Positions 47,083 to 55,303 are shown, counted from the stretch's first letter. The stretch: DNA of 64,000 nt from Streptomyces sp. MA5143a (GCF_900290235.1 NZ_OLMK01000042.1:1-64000), one strand, 5' to 3'. A program made the numbers and translations. Notes: generated from the letters alone by a model not told the origin.

Positions 47083-47940
47083 ATGACGAAGAAGACGCGG
47101 ATCCGCGTGGCGCGAATAGCCGCGGGTGCCGTGATCGCCGCCGGCGCGTCGCTGACCGCCGCGGGTGCCGCTTCCGCGCTCGACCTCGGCGTCGGTATCG
47201 GCGTCAACACCGGCAACGGCGTCTCCGCCGATGTCGGTGTCTCGGTCGACACCGAGGGTGACACGGACGGCACGTCCATCGGTGCCACGCAGGGCACCAC
47301 CGGTGGTACGACGACCGACGGTGGCACGACCACGGACGGCGGGACCACCACGGACGGTGGCACGACCACCGACGGTGGCACCACGACCGACGGTGGCACC
47401 ACCACCGACGGTGGCACGACCACCGACGGCGGGACCACGACCGACGGTGGCACCACCACCGACGGTGGGACCACCACGGACGGTGGCACCACGACCGACG
47501 GCGGTTCGAACGGCAACGGCGGTTCGAACGGCAACTCAGGCGGCAACGGCAACTCGGGCGGCAACGGCAACTCGGGCGGCAACGGCTCCACCGGCGGCAA
47601 CGGCAACTCGGGTGGCAACAGCTCCACCGGCGGCAACGGCTCCACCGGTGGTGACTCCACCTCGGGTGGCGGTTCCTCCACCACCGGCGGCGGTGACGCC
47701 ACCTCCGGCGGTACCGAGCCCGACGGCGGCAACGACGAGGTCGTCCAGGAAGAGGGCTCCTCGCAGCTGACCGACACCGGTTCGGAGACCGAGGCTCAGG
47801 GCTCCGGGAGCGGTGAGCTCGCCGAGACGGGTGCCGCCGAGACCACGTTCCTGCTGGTCGGGGCCGCCACGATGATCGTCGGCGGTATCGGCTTCCGGCT
47901 GCTGCCCCGCCTGATGGACGGTCGCGGCGCCGCCGCCTGA
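47083..47940 (+). CDS. Repeat-rich LAXTG sortase-anchored surface protein
   Basis: A 285-aa exported protein. The signal peptide is at 1-32 (basic KKTRIRVAR, hydrophobic core, cleavage after ASA). A short unique region (33-75) is followed by eleven perfect TTTDGG repeats (76-141) and then Asn/Gly/Ser-rich GGNGNS/GGNGST repeats to about 205. The end carries two sorting-like motifs, LTDTG near 229 and LAETG at 246-250. The second is followed by a hydrophobic helix (TTFLLVGAATMIVGGIGF) and a basic tail, the layout of Streptomyces class E sortase substrates. It should be a wall-linked, flexible stalk. No catalytic domain is seen. It has no neighbour in an operon. Confidence 0.9.
   Translation: MTKKTRIRVARIAAGAVIAAGASLTAAGAASALDLGVGIGVNTGNGVSADVGVSVDTEGDTDGTSIGATQGTTGGTTTDGGTTTDGGTTTDGGTTTDGGTTTDGGTTTDGGTTTDGGTTTDGGTTTDGGTTTDGGTTTDGGSNGNGGSNGNSGGNGNSGGNGNSGGNGSTGGNGNSGGNSSTGGNGSTGGDSTSGGGSSTTGGGDATSGGTEPDGGNDEVVQEEGSSQLTDTGSETEAQGSGSGELAETGAAETTFLLVGAATMIVGGIGFRLLPRLMDGRGAAA
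47308..47505 (+). repeat. Eleven tandem 18-bp repeats encoding TTTDGG
   Basis: Eleven in-frame 18-bp units each encode Thr-Thr-Thr-Asp-Gly-Gly. The units differ only at third codon positions (ACC/ACG, GGT/GGC/GGG), so the protein repeat is kept while the DNA varies. Copy number is likely to vary between strains. Confidence 0.95.
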
Positions 47941-47973
47941 TCCCTCGCGGTCACGCACGGCATCCCACACGTT

Positions 47974-48006
47974 CGAAGGCCCGGGGCGGCAAGCCCCGGG
48001 CCTTCG
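47974..48006. terminator. Bidirectional terminator
   Basis: Perfect 14-bp stem (47974-47987 with 47993-48006) and a GGCAA loop between two convergent genes, 33 bp after the surface-protein stop and 63 bp before the stop of the minus-strand small gene. Confidence 0.85.
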
Positions 48007-48069
48007 TCGTGTCCGATCACGTCGGCGGAGGCGCCCCCGCCGGTCACTCATGTGTCCGCTGTCGTCGCC

Positions 48070-48264
48070 CTATGCCGTCGTCTGGTGCGCGAGCAGCGCC
48101 AGAGCCGTTATCAGGATCGCCAGGAGGGCGATCAGGGTCATCGGGCTCAGGCCCGCGAACGGATTCTCCTGCTGGAGTCGCTCGCGGCTGGCGCGGCACA
48201 CATGGCAGCGGCCCTCGGCGACAGGCGACGCACAGTTCGCGCACACCAACCGGTCGTACGTCAT
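48070..48264 (-). CDS. Small zinc-ribbon membrane protein
   Basis: A 64-aa protein. It begins MTYDRLVCANCASPVAEGRCHVCRAS: two CxxC pairs form a zinc-ribbon-like knuckle at about 8-26. A charged link (RERLQQENPFAGLS) leads to one membrane helix (MTLIALLAILITALALLA) at the C-terminus. It is therefore a tail-anchored protein with a cytoplasmic metal knuckle. The ATG at 48264 follows a near-perfect AAGGAGGG. Its function is unknown; it sits upstream of and divergent from ftsE. The strong ribosome site and clear domain layout support a real gene. Confidence 0.8.
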   Translation of the reverse strand: MTYDRLVCANCASPVAEGRCHVCRASRERLQQENPFAGLSPMTLIALLAILITALALLAHQTTA

Positions 48265-48445
48265 GCGCCTCGCCCTCCTTGCAATGGCCTCACACACACC
48301 TCAACGCTTCGCGGAACGGATGCGTTCCGCTGATTCGCCGGTCCCCTCCTCCTCCACTGTGCCAGGTTCCTCCGGTGCGTGCGCGGGCGCCCGGAAAAGG
48401 GGCGGGTGCCGTACGTCGCACGGCGCCGGGATCGCCGAGGTCACT

Positions 48446-48466
48446 CGCGCAGTTCCCCGCGCCCCT
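48446..48466 (+). repeat. Dispersed intergenic repeat, copy 5
   Basis: Same 21-base element as at 15804, located about 60 bp before the ftsE start, in the 263-bp gap (48265-48527) between the small zinc-ribbon gene and ftsE. A TACAGT hexamer just after it (48485-48490) could be the -10 of the ftsE promoter. Confidence 0.75.
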
Positions 48467-48527
48467 CGTGAGGACGGGTAGCGGTACAGTCTCGACCATC
48501 CATTCCCCGACGGCCTGTGGTGCATCC

Positions 48528-49217
48528 GTGATCCGATTCGACAACGTGTCCAAGGTCTACCCGAAGCAGACCCGCCCCGCCCTCAGGGATGTGTCCCTGG
48601 AGGTCGAGAAGGGCGAGTTCGTGTTCCTCGTGGGGTCCTCCGGCTCCGGAAAGTCCACCTTCCTGCGGCTGATCCTCCGCGAGGAGCGGTGCAGCCAGGG
48701 TCAGGTGCATGTGCTGGGCAAGGATCTCGCGCGCCTGTCCAACTGGAAGGTGCCGCAGATGCGCCGCCAGCTGGGGACGGTGTTCCAGGACTTCCGGCTG
48801 CTGCCGAACAAGACGGTCGGCGAGAACGTCGCCTTCGCGCAGGAGGTCATCGGGAAGTCGCGCGGCGAGATCCGCAAGTCCGTCCCGCAGGTGCTGGAGC
48901 TGGTCGGCCTCGGCGGCAAGGAGGAGCGGATGCCGGGTGAGCTGTCCGGTGGTGAGCAGCAGCGCGTCGCCATCGCGCGGGCCTTCGTGAACCGGCCCAA
49001 GCTGCTGATCGCCGACGAGCCCACGGGCAACCTCGACCCGCAGACCTCCGTCGGCATCATGAAGCTCCTCGACCGGATCAACCGGACGGGTACCACCGTG
49101 GTCATGGCCACCCACGACCAGAACATCGTGGACCAGATGCGCAAGCGCGTCATCGAGCTGGAGAAGGGCCGTCTCGTCCGCGACCAGGCGCGCGGCGTCT
49201 ACGGCTACCAGCACTGA
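48528..49217 (+). CDS. ftsE: Cell division ATP-binding protein FtsE
   Basis: A 229-aa ABC ATPase. Walker A GSSGSGKST is at about 37-45, the signature LSGGEQQRVAIARA and Walker B LLIADEPTGNLDP are intact, and the switch His is in MATHDQ. With FtsX it forms the type VII ABC mechanotransmitter that activates peptidoglycan hydrolases at division or sporulation septa. The GTG at 48528 gives the family's usual start (VIRFDNVSKVYP) and length. ftsX follows after 43 bp. Confidence 0.97.
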   Translation: MIRFDNVSKVYPKQTRPALRDVSLEVEKGEFVFLVGSSGSGKSTFLRLILREERCSQGQVHVLGKDLARLSNWKVPQMRRQLGTVFQDFRLLPNKTVGENVAFAQEVIGKSRGEIRKSVPQVLELVGLGGKEERMPGELSGGEQQRVAIARAFVNRPKLLIADEPTGNLDPQTSVGIMKLLDRINRTGTTVVMATHDQNIVDQMRKRVIELEKGRLVRDQARGVYGYQH

Positions 49218-49260
49218 CCACTGCTCGACGACCGTCCACGGAAAGGCTTGACCAGACGCC

Positions 49261-50172
49261 ATGCGCGCGCAGTTCGTCCTGTCGGAGATCGGTGTGGGTC
49301 TCCGCCGCAATCTCACGATGACTTTCGCGGTCGTCATCTCGGTGGCCCTCTCCCTCGCCCTGTTCGGCGGCTCCCTGCTGATGCGGGACCAGGTCAGCTC
49401 GATGAAGGGCTACTGGTACGACAAGGTCCAGGTGTCGATCTTCCTGTGCAACAAGGCGGACGCGGAGGCGGACGCCAACTGCTCCAAGGGTGCCGTCACC
49501 TCGGAGCAGAAGCAGCAGATCAAGAGCGACCTGGGCAAGCTCGACATCGTCGAGCAGGTCTACTACGAGTCGTCGGACCAGGCCTACAAGCACTACAAGG
49601 AGCAGTTCAAGGACTCCCCGCTGGCCGCGTCGCTCACCCCGGACCAGATGCAGGAGTCGTACCGGATCAAGCTGAAGGACCCGGAGAAGTACAAGGTGAT
49701 CGACACCGCGTTCTCCGGGCGGGCCGGTGTCCAGTCGGTCGAGGACCAGCGGGACGTCCTGGAGAACCTGTTCAACCTGCTCGGCGGCATGAATGTCGCG
49801 GCGCTCGGTGTGATGGGTCTGATGCTGGTCGTGGCGCTGTTGCTGATCGTCAACACGGTGCGTGTCTCCGCGTTCAGCCGTCGGCGGGAGATCGGCATCA
49901 TGCGGCTCGTGGGCGCGTCCGGCTTCTACATCCAGGCGCCGTTCATCATGGAGGCCGCGATCGCGGGCCTGATCGGCGCCGGCTTCGCCGGGACACTGAT
50001 CGTCGGCGGCAAGTACTTCCTGGTCGACCAGTGGCTCGCGGAGAAGATCCCGCTGGTCAACTTCATCGGCTGGGACGTCGTGCTGACCAAGCTGCCGCTG
50101 GTCCTGGCGATCGGACTGCTCATGCCCGCCATGGCCGCGTTCGTTGCGTTGCGGAAGTACCTCCGGGTCTGA
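49261..50172 (+). CDS. ftsX: Cell division membrane protein FtsX
   Basis: A 303-aa membrane partner of FtsE. It has a first helix (LTMTFAVVISVALSLALFGGSLL), then the outer loop (about 45-165) that in FtsX contacts hydrolase regulators and here carries a Cys pair (LCNKADAEADANC). Three C-terminal helices (VAALGVMGLMLVVALLLIVN, IMEAAIAGLIGAGFAGTLIV, VLAIGLLMPAMAAFVALR) follow, with the MacB/FtsX-type RREIGIMRLVGAS between them. The length is typical. It is co-transcribed with ftsE. Confidence 0.97.
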   Translation: MRAQFVLSEIGVGLRRNLTMTFAVVISVALSLALFGGSLLMRDQVSSMKGYWYDKVQVSIFLCNKADAEADANCSKGAVTSEQKQQIKSDLGKLDIVEQVYYESSDQAYKHYKEQFKDSPLAASLTPDQMQESYRIKLKDPEKYKVIDTAFSGRAGVQSVEDQRDVLENLFNLLGGMNVAALGVMGLMLVVALLLIVNTVRVSAFSRRREIGIMRLVGASGFYIQAPFIMEAAIAGLIGAGFAGTLIVGGKYFLVDQWLAEKIPLVNFIGWDVVLTKLPLVLAIGLLMPAMAAFVALRKYLRV

Positions 50173-50319
50173 CGCTCGTTGCACGATCATGACGATCTGG
50201 GAACACAATGGCCATTACCTGCGCGAATCTTGATCGTTAAGCTCGTTCCGACCGATCGCGCTTCCGGTGGACCTCCGGTTCCCGGAAGCAATGACAGTGA
50301 ACGAGGGGAACCAGCGATC

Positions 50320-50904
50320 ATGCACGCACTCAACGGGGGCGCAGGCAAGCGGATGGCCGGTACGGCGGTGGCGGCCGCCATCGGGACGGCCCTGCTGCTG
50401 CCCGCCGTGCCCGCCTCTGCGGCTCCGGCGGCGCCGACGGCGCAAGCGGCTCCGGCCGTCGCCGCGAAGGGCGGCGAGTACAAGTACCACTACACGTACC
50501 GGGTCATCCGCAAGACGACGCCCGCCGAGGTGTCGTTCAAGAAGATGAACAAGATCATGAACGGTGTGTTCCCGATCAAGGGAATGCCGAAGACGGTCAA
50601 GAAGAATCAGAAGATCTGTCTGAAGATGGTCAAGGACTGCAACCCGGTGCGCGTCACCGCCGTCGGCACGACCTACTTCACCCTCAAGTCCCTCCCCGGG
50701 CACCTGGAGGGGGCAGGCAAGATCATCACCTTCAAGCTGGTGAAGAGGAACGGCTACCTCGTCCTCGACGTGTCGGCCCACGGACCGAAGGCCGTCTGGC
50801 AGAGGCACCCCATCACCGACAAGTCCAACCGGCTCTTCGCCAGGGGCATGTGGGGCGCGTACGCGGTGAACCTGGCCAAGGCCGCCGAGTACAACCTGGT
50901 GTGA
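50320..50904 (+). CDS. Secreted basic protein of unknown function
   Basis: A 194-aa protein from the ATG at 50320 (GAGGGG about 11 bases before). The signal peptide is at 1-38 (MAGTAVAAAIGTALLLPAVPASA). The mature part is Lys-rich (YKYHYTYRVIRKTTPAEVSFKKMNKIMNGVFPIKG), with one Cys pair (ICLKMVKDC) that could form a disulphide. It resembles no family I know. Its lower GC and high Lys content contrast with neighbours. It sits between ftsX and the processing protease, which I remember as adjacent in S. coelicolor, so it may be an insertion. It has its own upstream region of about 147 bp and a terminator after it. Confidence 0.78.
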   Translation: MHALNGGAGKRMAGTAVAAAIGTALLLPAVPASAAPAAPTAQAAPAVAAKGGEYKYHYTYRVIRKTTPAEVSFKKMNKIMNGVFPIKGMPKTVKKNQKICLKMVKDCNPVRVTAVGTTYFTLKSLPGHLEGAGKIITFKLVKRNGYLVLDVSAHGPKAVWQRHPITDKSNRLFARGMWGAYAVNLAKAAEYNLV

Positions 50905-50964
50905 CCGAGCGGGCAGAAGTGTGCCGCACGTCACGGCATATCTGATGGTGTGACGCACGCCAAC

Positions 50965-50996
50965 GGGGCCGTACCGGCAAGGACCGCTACGGCCCC
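50965..50996 (+). terminator. Hairpin terminator after the secreted protein gene
   Basis: Stem GGGGCCGTA (50965-50973) pairs with TACGGCCCC (50988-50996) around a 14-base loop, 60 bp after the stop and just before the next promoter. Confidence 0.65.
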
Positions 50997-51020
50997 CTCC
51001 GTTGTCCTAGACTCGCCGAC

Positions 51021-52214
51021 ATGTCAGGCCGCGACCTGTTCTCCCAGCCCCGCCGCATCCGCCGCGGGGCGGCCCTGACATTGGTCTTCGCGAGCGTGCT
51101 CGCCACCGGCGCCGCGACCGGCTCCTTCGGCGACCCGTACCGCGGGGACGACGCCACCGACGCACCCCGCTCCGCCCCGTCCGCCCGGCAGCGGGACGTC
51201 GCCGAGGCCGCCGCCGAGGCCATGGCCGAGGGCACCTCGCCCGTGGAGGCCGCCGAGCGGGCCGTCAGCCGCAGCGGCGACCGCTGGGGCGCGGTCTACT
51301 CCGAGGGCGAGTACGAGGAGTTCCAGGAGGCCCTCGACGGTGAGTACACCGGTGTCGGGCTGTGGGCGCGGCTGGAGCGCGACGGCCGGGTCGAGATCAC
51401 CCGCGTCCAGGGCGGCTCGCCCGCCGCCGGCGCCGGGATCCGCGCCGGGGACCGGCTCGTCAGCGTCGACGGCGAGAAGGTCGACGGCCGCCCCGTCACG
51501 GACGTCGTCTCCTTACTGCGCGGCGACGCGATCGACGGGGAGGAGGACACCGCCGAGGACGCCGCCGCCGGTACGAAGGTGTCGCTGGGCCTGCAACGCG
51601 GCACCCGGACCTGGCAGGAGACCCTGCGCAGGGCCCGACTGTCCACCGAGGACGTCACCGTCAGCAGCCTCGCCGACAGGATCACCGTGATCAAGGTCGA
51701 CGCGTTCACCAAGGGCTCGGGGGACATGGTGCGCGCGGCCGTCGAGCAGGCCGCGGACGCGACCGGGTTCGTGCTCGACCTCCGCGGCAACTCCGGTGGC
51801 CTGGTCGCCGAGGCCGTCACCGCCTCCTCCGCCTTCCTCGACGGCGGCCTCGTCGCCACCTACGACGTCAACGGCGAACAGCGCGCCCTGCACGCGGACG
51901 CCGGCGGCGACAGCACCAGACCGCTGGTAGCGCTCGTCGACGGCGGCACGATGAGCGCGGCCGAACTGCTCACCGGAGCGCTCCAGGACCGGGGCCGCGC
52001 GGTGGTCGTGGGCTCCCGCACCTTCGGCAAGGGCTCCGTGCAGATGCCGAGCCGCCTCCCCGACGGGTCCGTCGCCGAGCTGACCGTCGGCCACTACCGC
52101 ACCCCCTCCGGCCGCGGCGTCGACGGCCGTGGCATCACCCCCGACCTGGACGCCGACGACGACGCCCTCCAGCGGGCCGAGACGGTGCTGAGCGGGCTCG
52201 GCGAGTACGAGTAA
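51021..52214 (+). CDS. C-terminal processing peptidase, S41 family (CtpA/CtpB type)
   Basis: A 397-aa exported serine protease. One N-terminal hydrophobic segment (GAALTLVFASVLATGAATG) anchors or exports it. A PDZ domain is at about 115-190 (GVGLWARLERDGRVEITRVQGGSPAAGAGIRAGDRL). The catalytic domain has LRGNSGGLV, the nucleophile Ser in GGTMSAAELL near 312, and Lys in RTFGKGSVQ near 337, forming the Ser-Lys dyad. There is no Shine-Dalgarno; TAGACT (51008-51013) lies 7 bases before the ATG, so a leaderless transcript is likely. It probably trims envelope proteins and lies next to ftsEX and smpB, as in relatives. Confidence 0.95.
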   Translation: MSGRDLFSQPRRIRRGAALTLVFASVLATGAATGSFGDPYRGDDATDAPRSAPSARQRDVAEAAAEAMAEGTSPVEAAERAVSRSGDRWGAVYSEGEYEEFQEALDGEYTGVGLWARLERDGRVEITRVQGGSPAAGAGIRAGDRLVSVDGEKVDGRPVTDVVSLLRGDAIDGEEDTAEDAAAGTKVSLGLQRGTRTWQETLRRARLSTEDVTVSSLADRITVIKVDAFTKGSGDMVRAAVEQAADATGFVLDLRGNSGGLVAEAVTASSAFLDGGLVATYDVNGEQRALHADAGGDSTRPLVALVDGGTMSAAELLTGALQDRGRAVVVGSRTFGKGSVQMPSRLPDGSVAELTVGHYRTPSGRGVDGRGITPDLDADDDALQRAETVLSGLGEYE

Positions 52215-52260
52215 TCGGCTTTCCCCGGCACCCCTCCGTAGTGCGAAAATGGACGGCACT

Positions 52261-52812
52261 ATGAGCAAGGGAATGTACGTACCCAAGGAGTCGCAGCCCA
52301 AGCAGGGCGGGGCGGCCGCCAAGGCGAGGGACGGCGAGAAGGGCGGCAAGCGCAAGATCGTCGCCCAGAACAAGAAGGCCCGCCACGACTACGCGATCAT
52401 CGACACCTACGAGGCCGGGCTCGTCCTGACCGGCACGGAGGTCAAGTCGCTGCGTGAGGGCCGGACCTCGCTGACCGACGGCTTCGTCCAGATCGACCGG
52501 GGAGAGGCGTGGCTGCACAACGCGCACATCCCCGAGTACCACCAGGGCAGCTGGACCAACCACTCCGCGCGCCGCAAGCGGAAGCTGCTGCTGCACCGCG
52601 AGGAGATCGACAAGCTGGAGTCCAAGGCGCAGGAGACGGGTCACACGATCGTGCCGCTCGCCCTGTACTTCAAGGACGGCCGCGCCAAGGCGGAGATCGC
52701 GCTCGCCCGAGGCAAGAAGGAGTACGACAAGCGGCAGACCCTGCGGGAGAAGCAGGACCGGCGGGAGTCGGACCGCGCCATCGCCGCGGCGAAGCGCAAG
52801 CAGCGCGCGTAA
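52261..52812 (+). CDS. smpB: SsrA-binding protein SmpB
   Basis: SmpB (183 aa from the ATG at 52261; an ATG at 52249 is possible) binds tmRNA and takes it to stalled ribosomes. The core shows KIVAQNKKARHDYAIIDTYEAGLVLTGTEVKSLREG, DGFVQIDRGEAWLHNAHIPEY and LALYFKDGRAKAEIALARGKK, and the basic C-terminal tail ends in KRKQRA. The N-terminus has about 25 extra residues (MSKGMYVPKESQPKQGG...), common in Streptomyces. It lies 120 bp upstream of ssrA, its RNA partner. Confidence 0.97.
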   Translation: MSKGMYVPKESQPKQGGAAAKARDGEKGGKRKIVAQNKKARHDYAIIDTYEAGLVLTGTEVKSLREGRTSLTDGFVQIDRGEAWLHNAHIPEYHQGSWTNHSARRKRKLLLHREEIDKLESKAQETGHTIVPLALYFKDGRAKAEIALARGKKEYDKRQTLREKQDRRESDRAIAAAKRKQRA

Positions 52813-52931
52813 CCGGGGGACGCGCGTGGCCGGGAATACGGTGGCATGCGCTCGCGTTGGTCACGTACGATGGCATCCGCACCTCACAGCGGGTGCGAGC
52901 GCCCTCCTCGGAGGGGTTGAAAACACAACAT

Positions 52932-53331
52932 GGGGATGATCGGTTTCGACAGCGGATGTCGAGGCAGGGGAAGCGTGTCGAGGAAGCGGCCATGATCTCG
53001 TAAACCACAGGCCGAAAAAAATAATCGCCACTGTTAAGAGCGATTCTCCCGAGCAGCGCTTCGCTCTCGCCGCCTGATCTCAGGTAGCGAGACCGAGCCT
53101 CTCATTTAAAGGGAGTGTCAGCCCGGGGCTGTTCCCGACCCGGATCCTGGCATCAGCTAGGGGACTAAACCTTGATCCCGGTCACGGGGTGAAGAGGGAA
53201 ATCAAACAGTGACTGAGCCCGTCGGCGACTTGTTCGCGTGATCGCCGGGGCTGAGAAACTCATAGCGAACTGCACACGGAGAAGCCCTGGTTCCGCACCG
53301 TTGGACGCGGGTTCGATTCCCGCCATCTCCA
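52932..53331 (+). ncRNA. ssrA: tmRNA (ssrA)
   Basis: Transfer-messenger RNA of about 400 nt. The 5' GGGGATG pairs with 3' CATCTCC, leaving a G-U at the third pair, the alanyl-tRNA synthetase signal. The T arm is GCGGG-TTCGATT-CCCGC. The discriminator A is at 53331; CCA is not encoded (CAA follows) and must be added. The tag frame runs from GCC 53027 to TGA 53075-53077 and reads ATVKSDSPEQRFALAA (16 aa). It ends in the degradation signal ALAA and has the same length as the S. coelicolor tag I recall (ANTKRDSSQQAFALAA). Confidence 0.95.
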
Positions 53332-53354
53332 CAATTCCCATGTGCCGCATGAAC

Positions 53355-53393
53355 AGCGGGGCCCGGTGGTCGACCAGACCACCGGGCCCCGCT
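53355..53393 (+). terminator. tmRNA terminator
   Basis: Perfect 17-bp stem (53355-53371 with 53377-53393) and a 5-base loop, 24 bp after the mature 3' end of ssrA. From here to about 53487 I see nothing else. Confidence 0.85.
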
Positions 53394-53487
53394 GCGTCGG
53401 TCTCCGCGGCCCACCACGGGCGCTCCCGGCTTCGGGCCCCCTGGCTTCCAGGCCTTCAGCCTCGGGCGCCGGGCCTCGGTACAAGGG

Positions 53488-53604
53488 TCACCGCGCCACA
53501 GTCAGGCCCAGCGTCAGCACGATGCGGTCGTCGCGCAGCGCGGACCGCAGGTGGACTCGGCCTTTCCTTCGGCCGGGCGGCGGCCGGTCGAAGGCGGCGG
53601 TCAT
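53488..53604 (-). CDS. Possible 38-residue basic protein
   Basis: A short frame opening MTAAFDRPPPGRRKG and ending in GLTVAR. Its ATG overlaps the stop of the upstream small gene (ATGA), the usual form of translational coupling, which is the only real support. The sequence is basic (pI high) with no recognisable domain. It may be a decayed end of a larger gene or chance. Confidence 0.25.
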   Translation of the reverse strand: MTAAFDRPPPGRRKGRVHLRSALRDDRIVLTLGLTVAR

Positions 53605-53921
53605 GAACCCGTTCGATCGGACACCGGTTCCCGGAGCCACTGTCTGCCTCTCCGGCTGATCATCACCCAATCGCCTTCGGCGTCGGCGCCCAGATCCTCG
53701 ACGAGGTACATGTGGTGGCGCAGCCATGCGACGGCCTCGCTGACGGCGCCCATCACGGCCCGGTCCCTGCGGTGCGGTCTCCGTATCTTCTTCACCCAAA
53801 GGGTCAGATACAGAGGCTCGGAGGCAGCCATGTCACGCAGCAGCAGTCGGGCAAGCGTGTCGACGGGCATGGTGGTCAGTTGTTCGGCGGGCAGGGCTAT
53901 CGGGGACGTGCGGCTCGACAT
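53601..53921 (-). CDS. Small protein with C-terminal winged-helix-like region
   Basis: A 106-aa protein from the ATG at 53921 (GAGAGG upstream). After MSSRTSPIALPAEQL, the body (ARLLLRDMAASEP, AVMGAVSEAVAWLRHHMYLVEDLGADAEGDWVMISRRGRQWL) looks like a helical domain followed by a winged-helix or TIGR02391-like strand pair ending in SRRGR. I recall this pattern as the N-terminal or C-terminal module of larger Streptomyces proteins, so this may be a stand-alone or truncated copy. It is located just downstream of tmRNA, a common insertion site. Its function is unknown. Confidence 0.6.
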   Translation of the reverse strand: MSSRTSPIALPAEQLTTMPVDTLARLLLRDMAASEPLYLTLWVKKIRRPHRRDRAVMGAVSEAVAWLRHHMYLVEDLGADAEGDWVMISRRGRQWLREPVSDRTGS

Positions 53922-54289
53922 CACTTGCCTCTCGGGTGGTGGGTCAGGACACGTCGACCAGGGGTCGTGGGGCAACGGCAACGGGAGCAAGTCCCGTGTG
54001 ACCGAGCCTAACCTCGGGCTTTCACGCGCCCAGCGGGCTCGAAGGTCTTCGTGATGGAGCTGATCTCGAGGCGCAGGCTCATCGTGCCTGGCGGTGGGAG
54101 TCCGGTCCGGGTAGCTGCCAGGAGCCCGGTAACTCGAAGCCGCGGCGATCCGGCCCGCCGCGATGAACTGCACAATCCGCTGGAGCGGTTGCGACGCCTG
54201 CCCGACCCACCCGTCCTCGAAGCCGACGTCGCCCGCTGTCGTACGACCCGGCCCTGGCCGCCTGCGGATCCCGGCCCTCCCCTCGGACC
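53922..54289. other. Gene-poor stretch
   Basis: I see no gene with protein-like composition in these 368 bp. It contains the ribosome site of the small minus-strand gene at its left and the 3' flank of the LacI gene at its right. The sequence may be remnant DNA. Confidence 0.4.
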
Positions 54290-55303
54290 TCAGCCCGTCG
54301 GTCGGCGGGCCGTGCTCGCCCGTGCGGTCAGGCGGGCGGGGAGGAGGGTGGCCTCGGGGACGGGGGCGCCGTCGAGCTTCTTCATCAGCAGGGCGACGGC
54401 CTGTTCGCCCAGTTCGGTCGACGGGATGGCGACCGACGTGAGGGGGACACGCAGGGACGTGGCCAGGTCCTCGGGGCACAGGGCCGTGATCGAGAGGTCG
54501 GCCGGGACCCGGAGCCCGAGGTGCTCGAAGGCGTCCAGCAGGGGGTCCAGGACGGCCTCGTTGTGGACCACCACGCCCGTGAGGGCGGGGTGTTCGCGCA
54601 GCAGCCGCTCGGCGACCTCGCGGGCCGCCGCGGGCGTGGCCTCGCAGGGGTGGACCGTGGACGTCATGCCGTGGCGGGTGGCGGCGGCGGTGAAGCCCTG
54701 GAGGACCCGCTGCGCGAACGACGTCCGGCGGACATACACCTCGGGCGGCGAGCCGATCAGGCCCACGACCCGGTGGCCCAGGCCGGCCAGATGGTCCACG
54801 CACAACTCGCCCGCCGCCCGGAAGTCCAGATCGACGCAGGTCAGCCCGTCCGCCGAGGCGGGGAAGCCGACCAGCACGGAAGGGCGGTCCAGGGTGCGGA
54901 GCAACGGCAGCCGGGGGTCGTGGAGTTGGACGTCCATCACGATCAGCGCGTCGACGAGGGCCGTGTCCGCGACCCGGCGCAGCCCCTCCTCGCCCTCCTC
55001 CTGGGTCACCAGGAGCACATCGTGGTCGTGCGCGCGGGCCGACGTCACCACCGACACCGCGAAGCCCATCACCACCGGCACATGGATCCCGGCCCGCAAC
55101 GGCACCACCATCGCCAGCACGTTCGACTTGCTGCGGGCCAGGGCACGCGCACCCGCGTGCGGGCGGTAGCCCAGCTCGCGGACGGACGCCTCCACCCGCG
55201 CCCTCGTCTCCGCGGAGATCGGGCGCTTCCCGCTCAGCGCGTACGACACGGTGCTGGGGGAGACCCCCGCGTGCCGGGCCACATCCGTGATCTTCACCGT
55301 CAC
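54290..55303 (-). CDS. LacI-family transcriptional regulator
   Basis: A 337-aa repressor. The helix-turn-helix is at 4-25 (KITDVARHAGVSPSTVSYALSG) with the hinge helix after it (ELGYRPHAGARALARSKS). The periplasmic-binding-type effector domain covers 60-330 (VLAMVVPLRAGIHVPVVMGF, ALIVMDVQLHDPRLPLL, GLIGSPPEVYVRRTSF, ITALCPEDLATSLRVPLTSVAIP). The GTG start at 55303 is preceded by GGGGGAT; GTG 55297 is also possible. Operator-like palindromes lie in its own upstream gap. The MFS gene upstream runs in the same direction, but 260 bp separate them. The effector is unknown. Confidence 0.92.
   Translation of the reverse strand: MTVKITDVARHAGVSPSTVSYALSGKRPISAETRARVEASVRELGYRPHAGARALARSKSNVLAMVVPLRAGIHVPVVMGFAVSVVTSARAHDHDVLLVTQEEGEEGLRRVADTALVDALIVMDVQLHDPRLPLLRTLDRPSVLVGFPASADGLTCVDLDFRAAGELCVDHLAGLGHRVVGLIGSPPEVYVRRTSFAQRVLQGFTAAATRHGMTSTVHPCEATPAAAREVAERLLREHPALTGVVVHNEAVLDPLLDAFEHLGLRVPADLSITALCPEDLATSLRVPLTSVAIPSTELGEQAVALLMKKLDGAPVPEATLLPARLTARASTARRPTG

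Noticed and set aside
47308..47505. Regular 18-bp repeats as a possible CRISPR array
   Set aside because: No spacers, units are contiguous and in frame in a signal-peptide protein.
52932..54289. Integrated genomic island at the tmRNA gene
   Set aside because: No integrase and no repeated copy of the ssrA 3' end within the window; only a gene-poor patch.
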